DNA of 16,171 nt from Nitrospinae bacterium CG11_big_fil_rev_8_21_14_0_20_56_8 (GTDB taxonomy: Bacteria > Nitrospinota > Nitrospinia > Nitrospinales > VA-1): positions 1 through 16,171 of the forward strand of contig PCWF01000097.1 in NCBI GenBank assembly GCA_002796165.1, written 5' to 3'. The notes beneath the pieces are model-generated. The model was not told where the DNA came from, did not search any database, and was given only the letters and a program-made list of their open reading frames with translations. Position numbers and translations under genes: made by a program. Shown piece by piece: positions 5,451 to 11,499 of this stretch; within the stretch, counting starts at the first letter, position 1; each line of letters opens with the position of its first letter.

Positions 5451-8057
5451 TTATTTCGATGTGTTCTTTTTTTTCCTGGCTTTGTCCGTTTTTTCGATGA
5501 CATCCACCCGTTCGCGGAGCGCCTTGTTCTCCTTGACCAGATCGTCCAAGTCAGACCGGATGGCCTTCATCTCCTTGGGTTTTCTGGCGGACTCGAACAG
5601 GGCTTCCACGGCATCTTCGGCACGCCGCTTGATCCGTCCGTCGGTCTCATTGTCAGCCAGGTTTTTCAAAACGGGAACCACGGAAAGTTCGTCCATCAAT
5701 TGCATGGCCATGATGGCTCCCAGCTTACCCCGAAACACCGCCGCGGGGGTCCCTCGCGATTCCCGGGCAAACCGTTGCAGGTGCTCAATGGCTTCGCTCT
5801 TGCGGTGGGGGTACCGCAGGGCCAGTTTGACGAGAGACCGCATGGCCGCGGCACGGCTGTTTTTCCGGGCTCCATACTCGGCCCCCTTCACCAAATGGTC
5901 CCAGGAGGCTTCTTCCTCCAGGTTGCCCAGCGCATTGTAAATCGCCATCTGAGCCATATCGTTGTGCGAGGGACGTACAATGGACTCTTCCAGAAAGATT
6001 CTTGAAGACCGGTCCTTGACGCGGCCCAGCGCGTCCAGAGCCACCGCTTCCACCCGGTAGGAGGAATCCTTCTGGGCGACCGACTTGAGAGCCCCGGCGG
6101 CTTTGGCATCATCGGGAAACGCGCCGAGAGCCCGAACCACACCGGCGCGGGTTTTGGGATCCTTCAACTTCAAGGCTTTGAGAAGCCCGTCGCGCGCGTG
6201 GTCGCCGCCGATCTTTCCCAACTGGGCGGCGATGCGCACGGCAACGCCCCAGAACGGCTCCATCAACAACCGCTCGCGCAGAACCATGACGTCGCTTAAG
6301 GAGGGCTTGTTCGCCAGCGCTTCCGCCGCCTCGATCCGGCCGATGGGATCGGTATCTTTCTTTAATTGCGCATAAATGTGAGGCCGTGACATCTGCAGGC
6401 TGACTTTTTTGCAGGGAATCTCATAATCGGGATCGAGCCGGAAAAAGACCGGCTTGCTCCGGAGTTTGAAACAAAACCGCTCTTCCTTCTCGCGGATCTC
6501 GACCGGGAACCGCTCCTCCCCGCGCGCAAAATAAAACGCAATCGTCAGGGGCAGTTTGAACAACAACTCTTCATCCTTCTTGTCCGCTTTCTGCGTTTGC
6601 TTGACGGTAACGGTGGCAATGCGGTTCTTATCATCCCATTCGTATCCCACTTCGAGAACCGGGTAACCGCCGCGGTATATCCATTGGTCCAGCCACTCAT
6701 CGAAATTCCGTCCGGTGACTTCTTCGAGACAACGGACAAAATCCACGGTCTCCACCAGGCCATACTGGTGGCGGTTCAGGTAGCGTTTGAGACCTTCGCG
6801 AAACAACGATTCACCGGCCAGGCACTTGAGATGATGAAGCCGAACCGCGCCGCCGGGATACAGATGGGCGTCGAACAGGTCGATCGGTTCTTTATAAATA
6901 TTCGTCACCAGAGGGCGGCGGTACTGGCTATCTTCGCCGAAATAAACTTCCGCATCTCCCAGCACCTGGATGCGAAACTCGTTCTCGCCCTTGGACTCGC
7001 GGGTGAACAGCGCGTCGAAGTAGGTGGCGAAGGATTCATGGAGCCAGGCATGGGACCAGTTCTTGGCGGTCACAATGTTTCCGAACCAGGTGTGCGCCGC
7101 CTCGTGCGCCACCAGTCCGTTGGAATCGCCATCCAGCGCGGCGCGGTCGTCGTACAGGGTGAGATCGGTCTGGGTCGTCACGGTGAAGTTTTCCATGCCG
7201 CCGAAGATAAACTCGGGCACCGCGATCTGAGTGTAATGCTTGTAGGGATAGGAGAACCCGGTGTAATCGGAAAAAAACCGGATCATGCGGGGGGTATCCT
7301 TGAACGCGTTCTTACCCTCCCGTTCCCGTCCCCGCTGGACGTACCATTTAATCTCCACCCCGTTCCACCGGTCCTTCTGCTCCACAAAATCTCCCGCGAC
7401 GATCGACAGGAGGTAAGTCGAGTAGGGAAGCTCCATTTTGTAATGGTACAGCGATTCGGATCCGCCGGTTTTCTTTTTAACGAGCCGCCCGTTGGACAAG
7501 CCGAACATGCCGGGGGGCAGATGGAGCAGGACCTCGGTGGTTTGCTTGAAGTTGGGTTTGTCGAAGCAGGGAAAATAATACCGGGAATCCTCGTCCTGAC
7601 CCTGGGTCCAAACCGTGCGAAACCGGTCGGGGTAATGGGGATCGGGATTGGTGAAATAAATCCCCGCCGCCGGTTGGGTGACGGAATGGAACAATTTCAC
7701 TTTCAACCGGTCGCCAAAAGCAAAGGGTTTCTTCGGGTAAAGAACCACCTCTTCGCCCGTATTATCGAAGTCGACGGGCCGGTTGCCCAATACCACACGG
7801 GACACTTCAAGGCGCACCGCATCAAAGGACAGGCGGTCCACGTTGTGCCCTTTGACTTCCAAATCATAGGTGGTGGTTCCCCATACCTTTTCCTGCTCCC
7901 AGTCGAAATGGAGATCCAGGAGAAGATGTTTCGGAACCACCCGCGTATCGGGAGTAAAATGGGGTTTGGCCCCCTTATGGGCAAACGGCTTTCGTCCCAA
8001 TATGCCCCAATGCTCGGACTCGCCGGCCGAAAAATGGCATTTGCAGTAACGGGTCAA
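5451..8057 (-). CDS. M1-family zinc aminopeptidase with C-terminal HEAT repeats
   Basis: 868 aa, no signal peptide, so cytoplasmic. Residues about 35-540 carry the M1 (gluzincin) peptidase core: GGMEN exopeptidase motif at 286-290, zinc site HEAAH at 318-322 followed 18 residues later by Glu341 ('WLHES'), and the likely transition-state Tyr400 in 'YPGGAVRLHHL'. All catalytic residues are present, so it should remove N-terminal residues from peptides. Residues about 560-825 are helical HEAT-like repeats (for example 'RIEAAEALANKP', 'TRAGVVRALGAF', 'RVEAVALDALGRV') in place of the usual ERAP1-type C-terminal domain, as in some bacterial M1 enzymes. Residues 830-868 look like a short coiled coil with a lysine-rich tail. 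The start is TTG at 8057 with AAGGAG seven bases upstream; the first in-frame ATG is far inside the domain. It is the first gene of the operon with the LRR protein. Confidence 0.93.
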   Translation of the reverse strand: MTRYCKCHFSAGESEHWGILGRKPFAHKGAKPHFTPDTRVVPKHLLLDLHFDWEQEKVWGTTTYDLEVKGHNVDRLSFDAVRLEVSRVVLGNRPVDFDNTGEEVVLYPKKPFAFGDRLKVKLFHSVTQPAAGIYFTNPDPHYPDRFRTVWTQGQDEDSRYYFPCFDKPNFKQTTEVLLHLPPGMFGLSNGRLVKKKTGGSESLYHYKMELPYSTYLLSIVAGDFVEQKDRWNGVEIKWYVQRGREREGKNAFKDTPRMIRFFSDYTGFSYPYKHYTQIAVPEFIFGGMENFTVTTQTDLTLYDDRAALDGDSNGLVAHEAAHTWFGNIVTAKNWSHAWLHESFATYFDALFTRESKGENEFRIQVLGDAEVYFGEDSQYRRPLVTNIYKEPIDLFDAHLYPGGAVRLHHLKCLAGESLFREGLKRYLNRHQYGLVETVDFVRCLEEVTGRNFDEWLDQWIYRGGYPVLEVGYEWDDKNRIATVTVKQTQKADKKDEELLFKLPLTIAFYFARGEERFPVEIREKEERFCFKLRSKPVFFRLDPDYEIPCKKVSLQMSRPHIYAQLKKDTDPIGRIEAAEALANKPSLSDVMVLRERLLMEPFWGVAVRIAAQLGKIGGDHARDGLLKALKLKDPKTRAGVVRALGAFPDDAKAAGALKSVAQKDSSYRVEAVALDALGRVKDRSSRIFLEESIVRPSHNDMAQMAIYNALGNLEEEASWDHLVKGAEYGARKNSRAAAMRSLVKLALRYPHRKSEAIEHLQRFARESRGTPAAVFRGKLGAIMAMQLMDELSVVPVLKNLADNETDGRIKRRAEDAVEALFESARKPKEMKAIRSDLDDLVKENKALRERVDVIEKTDKARKKKNTSK

Positions 8058-8064
8058 AATAAAA

Positions 8065-8070
8065 CTCCTT
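8065..8070 (-). promoter_or_regulatory. Ribosome binding site AAGGAG deciding the TTG start at 8057
   Basis: A full-strength AAGGAG lies seven bases upstream of TTG 8057-8055. A nearby ATG (in 'AAATGCC') is out of frame, so the TTG is preferred. Confidence 0.7.
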
Positions 8071-8105
8071 AACCTTCAGGTCTGAAAATGAAGCGGAATG
8101 TCTTT

Positions 8106-8133
8106 ATTGTATGGACCGGCTCCGTGTTGTCAA
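8106..8133 (-). promoter_or_regulatory. Near-consensus sigma70 promoter of the aminopeptidase operon
   Basis: On the minus strand a perfect TTGACA (8128-8133) is followed after 16 bp by TACAAT (8106-8111, five of six matches). The expected start is near 8099, giving a leader of roughly 40 bases with the Shine-Dalgarno at 8065-8070. No operator-like palindrome overlaps it, which suggests constitutive expression; that is an inference. Confidence 0.72.
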
Positions 8134-8176
8134 TCGCCAACCCGCGCGCCAGGGATTTTCCATACCGATTTTGCCA

Positions 8177-8205
8177 TTGCCAAAGGAAAAATGGAAAACT
8201 AATAT
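8177..8205 (+). promoter_or_regulatory. Promoter candidate for the DUF58/BatA cluster
   Basis: TTGCCA (8177-8182) and TAATAT (8200-8205) are 17 bp apart in the AT-rich part (about 8185-8245) of the divergent gap 8058-8337. It would give a leader of about 125 bases before the ATG at 8338. The same stretch contains a near-palindrome centred on GAATTC (about 8223-8240, TTATTGAATTCATAATAA), which could be an operator or chance. The rest of the gap, 8241-8337, holds no clear signal. Confidence 0.42.
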
Positions 8206-8337
8206 TATAAATGGATTTCCCTTTATTGAATTCATAATAAATTTATCGGCCGCCCCGCCTTGATTATCGGGTGGCTCCGGGTGACGCGGCCTATTCCGGG
8301 ACGTTCCACCCCAAATACCCTTGTTCCCCTCGTCTTC

Positions 8338-9249
8338 ATGAACCCACAGGACACCTTTGAATACGATCCGCAAATTCTGGCGCGAATTTCTTCGCTGAAA
8401 CTCCAGGCCATGGGATTGGTCGAGGGCATTCTGACCGGGCACCATCGCTCCCACCACAAGGGTTCGAGCGTCGAATTCGCGGAATATAAGGATTATACGC
8501 CGGGGGACGAAATCCGGCACATTGACTGGAAAGTGGTGGGGAAAACCGACAAGTACCACGTCAAGCAATTCGAGCAGACCACCAACCTGAAATGCACCAT
8601 TCTGTTCGATGCCAGCGGGTCCATGGGTTACGTTTCCTCTCACGACCGGGGTCTGAGCAAAATCGATTATGCCCGCACCCTGGTGGCGGCCCTGTCGTTT
8701 CTTTTACTCAAACAGTTCGATGCGGTTGGGCTCACGCTGTTCAACGACAAGGTGGTCAGCCACATCCCTCCCCGGTCGAAGCCCTCTCATTTTCAACATC
8801 TTCTGCACGGCCTGGCCTCGGTTGAACCCGGCGGAGTCACCCGGATCCAGGATGTGATCGGGGGTCTCGTGGAACGCCTTCCGGGACGGAGCATGCTCAT
8901 CCTGGTATCGGATCTCCTGACCCGCGAGAAAACCCTGGAACATACCCTGCGCCTCCTCCGTTCCCGGGAACTGGAGGTGATCTTGTTTCAGGTGCTTCAC
9001 CCCGATGAGGTTTCGCTTCCTTTTGCAGGAGACATCGTATTCGAATCCCTGGAAGACGACCCCTCGGTGGGCCTGGATCCTCTCGACGTGCGAGAAGAAT
9101 ACCGGGGTGAAATCCAACGCCAGATCGCCCATTACCGGATCATCTGCGAAAGCCTGGGGATCAATTACGTGTTCCTCGAAACGTCCACCCCGCTGGAACA
9201 GGGGCTGAGTTATTTTCTGCTGAAGCGGAAAAGCCAGGTGAAGCAATGA
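8338..9249 (+). CDS. DUF58 domain protein (vWA-like, MoxR-associated family)
   Basis: 303 aa from the ATG at 8338. The DUF58 signature is clear at residues 43-65 ('SSVEFAEYKDYTPGDEIRHI', then DWK), followed by a von Willebrand A-like fold with MIDAS motif DASGS at 91-95 ('ILFDASGSMG'). Family members start near 'YDPQILARI', which supports 8338. The frame remains open back to a TTG at 8260, but that would add 26 atypical residues. Neither start has a convincing Shine-Dalgarno, which is odd. There are no membrane helices. DUF58 proteins usually sit between a MoxR AAA+ ATPase and Bat-type vWA membrane proteins, and are thought to take part in metal- and ATPase-dependent assembly or stress functions. 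Here a divergent aminopeptidase lies upstream instead of moxR. The stop overlaps the next start (ATGA, 9246-9249), so the two are translationally coupled. Confidence 0.9.
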   Translation: MNPQDTFEYDPQILARISSLKLQAMGLVEGILTGHHRSHHKGSSVEFAEYKDYTPGDEIRHIDWKVVGKTDKYHVKQFEQTTNLKCTILFDASGSMGYVSSHDRGLSKIDYARTLVAALSFLLLKQFDAVGLTLFNDKVVSHIPPRSKPSHFQHLLHGLASVEPGGVTRIQDVIGGLVERLPGRSMLILVSDLLTREKTLEHTLRLLRSRELEVILFQVLHPDEVSLPFAGDIVFESLEDDPSVGLDPLDVREEYRGEIQRQIAHYRIICESLGINYVFLETSTPLEQGLSYFLLKRKSQVKQ

Positions 9250-11405
9250 GCCTGCAATTTTTATCCCCGATCTACCTGCTGGGCCTCCTGGCCGCCGGAA
9301 TTCCGGTCCTGATTCACCTGCTGACCCGAAGACAGCAGAAACACATCCGTTTTTCAGCGGTCTACCTTCTGTCTCAATCCCGGCAGAGATCCATTCGGCG
9401 ATCGACCCCGAACCGGCTATTGCTTCTCCTGCTTCGCTGTCTGGCCATCCTTTGTTTCAGTCTGGCGTTGGCGCATCCCATTTTTTCCTTCACCGGCCCG
9501 CAAAGCCTGCTCCCGGAATCCCCCTCGGCCACGGTTTTTATCCTGGACGACTCGTTCAGCATGAGCGCGGCGACAAAAACCGGAGGGTCTCTTTTCCACT
9601 CCGCGGCTGAAAAATTCGGGACGTTGGCAAAATCGATCCGGAAGGAAACCTCTTACGCCGTCGTTTCCGGATCGGCGGAGGCCCGTGTGTGGAAAGGCTG
9701 GGCGGATAGCGGTGAATCGGTCGGCAAATTAATAAGCGGTTCGGTGGCCTCCTTCCAAACCACGAGCATGGGCCGGGCGATCGCGGAAGCGGTCCATCTT
9801 CTCGATGAAACTTCGCAACCTGAAAAGCGGATCGTCATTTTCACCGATCTGCAGAAGAACGGATGGACACAGGGTGACCTGCCCGAATTTTCTTCGGGAG
9901 ACTCCTATAAAATCCAGATCGTCGATTTCTCCGCTCTTCAGGCGCAACCGAACCGGGCCGCCATCGAAAGCGTTTCGGTCGATCAGGAGTTTTTGACCAA
10001 CACGCGGATCGTCCGGGTGCGGGCTGAAACCCGGAACCTTTCCAAAACCCAACCCCTCGCGCAACTGGCCGTTTCGCTTTGGACCCATGATAAAAAATTG
10101 TCGGAAGGGATGATCGACCTTCCGTCGCAAACCCTGGTGGCAAGGGATTTTTCGTTTCCCCAGCCGGGCGGGGAACCGGTGGAAGGGTATGTCGAAATTC
10201 AGGAGGATGGCCTGATGCCGGACAACCGGCGGTATTTTACGTTTCAACCAGACCAGACTATCAAGGTTCTCGTGGTGGACGGGGATCCCAAGACCGTGGA
10301 ACACCAAAGCGAATCCTTCTATGTGGAGCGGGCGCTTAACCCTTTTTCGGTCGCCCTCTCCAATATCGAGCCCACGGTATCCACTTTGAATGAACTGCCG
10401 CAAAGGACCATCATGGACTATTCCGTGGTGATCCTTTGCAATGTCCGGGAGCTTCCCTTGGGTTTTGAAATCGAGTTGGAGCGTTACGTTCTGCACGGGG
10501 GGGCGTTGCTGGTCGCCCTGGGCGATCAGGTCGATCCCAAATATTACAATGAAAAGCTGGGAAGCCTTCTCCCCGTCACCCTTGAAACGATCCTCACGGT
10601 TCCTCCGGATCAGGACGCGTTTCATTTCGCGCTGGAAGAAAGCGGTCATCGCGCATTGAACGTGTTCACCGGTCAACCCCTCCTTGAAATGCGGGACATT
10701 CAGTTCCACAGCATCTATGACGTCAAACCTCGAGAGGATGCCGCTTCGTCGATTCCCATGCGATTTTCCAACGGGTCTCCGGCTCTCGTGGAGTCCGACC
10801 TGGGAAAGGGCAAAATTCTGCTATTCACATCCAGCCTGGACCGGGACTGGAACAATTTCCCCATTCAGCCAACCTTTCTCCCCTGGCTCCAGCGCTGGGT
10901 GAAGTACTCCGCACATAGTCTGGAGAGCCTCTCCCACCAGGATCTTCTGGTCTCGCAACCTCTGAAACGATGGCAGGAAGGCCTGCCGGGGACAACCCTT
11001 TTCGTCCAGATGCCAGGCGGAAAAATCGTGCGCCCTCCACAAAGCACGGATGAAATCCTGTTCCGTGACACCACCCATCCGGGGGTATACCGCGTGTATC
11101 AAATGGCGAAGGAGGAAAATCCGGGAGCCCAGGAACCGGTGGAAACCGTCGTGCCTGCATTGCCGGAAGGAACCGAACTGGCGGGCACGTTCACGGTTAA
11201 TGTGGACACGGGCGAATCGGATCCTGAAAAAATCCCCCTGGCCGAAATTCAGAAATTGCTGGGGAATCTGGACGTAGAATTGATCCCGGTGGATGAGCTG
11301 GACAAATCCACCGCACCGCAGGAAGGATTCCCCTTCACCACCCCCCTCCTGCTCCTGGTGTCCGGCTTCCTGTTTTGGGAAGGGTTTCTGGTTCGAAGGG
11401 AATGA
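9246..11405 (+). CDS. BatA-like membrane protein with vWA and glutamine-amidotransferase-like domains
   Basis: 719 aa. The N-terminus is the BatA/aerotolerance-regulator type: 'LSPIYLLGLLAAGIPVLIHL' with membrane helix 8-27, an Arg/Lys-rich loop (28-56, 'RRQQKH' to 'RRSTPNR'), then helix 57-80. A vWA domain follows, with MIDAS-like DDSFS at 101-105 ('FILDDSFSM') and 'IVIFTDLQKNGW' near 196-207. Residues about 338-545 resemble a class I glutamine-amidotransferase-like fold ('IKVLVVDGDPKT', 'YVLHGGALLVALGD', 'GKGKILLFTSSLDRDW'). A C-terminal helix at 699-716 is followed by RRE. The positive-inside rule places the vWA and amidotransferase-like parts in the periplasm. Its start overlaps the DUF58 stop by 4 bp; its stop overlaps the ATG at 11402, in frame with the next gene. 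A G7 run sits at 10497-10503. Family members are linked to envelope integrity or oxidative stress; the exact role is unknown. Confidence 0.88.
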   Translation: MSLQFLSPIYLLGLLAAGIPVLIHLLTRRQQKHIRFSAVYLLSQSRQRSIRRSTPNRLLLLLLRCLAILCFSLALAHPIFSFTGPQSLLPESPSATVFILDDSFSMSAATKTGGSLFHSAAEKFGTLAKSIRKETSYAVVSGSAEARVWKGWADSGESVGKLISGSVASFQTTSMGRAIAEAVHLLDETSQPEKRIVIFTDLQKNGWTQGDLPEFSSGDSYKIQIVDFSALQAQPNRAAIESVSVDQEFLTNTRIVRVRAETRNLSKTQPLAQLAVSLWTHDKKLSEGMIDLPSQTLVARDFSFPQPGGEPVEGYVEIQEDGLMPDNRRYFTFQPDQTIKVLVVDGDPKTVEHQSESFYVERALNPFSVALSNIEPTVSTLNELPQRTIMDYSVVILCNVRELPLGFEIELERYVLHGGALLVALGDQVDPKYYNEKLGSLLPVTLETILTVPPDQDAFHFALEESGHRALNVFTGQPLLEMRDIQFHSIYDVKPREDAASSIPMRFSNGSPALVESDLGKGKILLFTSSLDRDWNNFPIQPTFLPWLQRWVKYSAHSLESLSHQDLLVSQPLKRWQEGLPGTTLFVQMPGGKIVRPPQSTDEILFRDTTHPGVYRVYQMAKEENPGAQEPVETVVPALPEGTELAGTFTVNVDTGESDPEKIPLAEIQKLLGNLDVELIPVDELDKSTAPQEGFPFTTPLLLLVSGFLFWEGFLVRRE

Positions 11406-11493
11406 ACCCGCGTTCGGGACCCATCCCAAATCCAGGGGAACCAGCCCCCCGGATTCGAAATTTTTCCGGATACCCCAGGCTCCCCATTGTTGT

Positions 11494-11499
11494 TATAAT
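11494..11499 (+). promoter_or_regulatory. Extended -10-like motif overlapping a start codon
   Basis: TGTTATAAT (11491-11499) matches the extended -10 consensus exactly, but no -35 is visible at 16-18 bp. A transcript from it would begin near 11506, just past the ATG at 11498. It is either a chance match or an internal promoter whose transcript would need a later start. Confidence 0.2.

Noticed and set aside
6597..8072. Long open frame (about 490 codons) antisense to the M1 aminopeptidase
   Set aside because: The opposite strand carries an intact catalytic domain with all M1 motifs. This frame has no recognisable motif or start signal, and long antisense frames are expected in GC-rich coding DNA.
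8260..8337. TTG at 8260 as start of the DUF58 gene
   Set aside because: It has no Shine-Dalgarno and would add 26 residues unlike the family N-terminus; ATG 8338 fits better.
9729..10709. Open frame of about 325 codons antisense to the BatA-like gene
   Set aside because: No motif or Shine-Dalgarno; it lies wholly within a convincing, translationally coupled gene.
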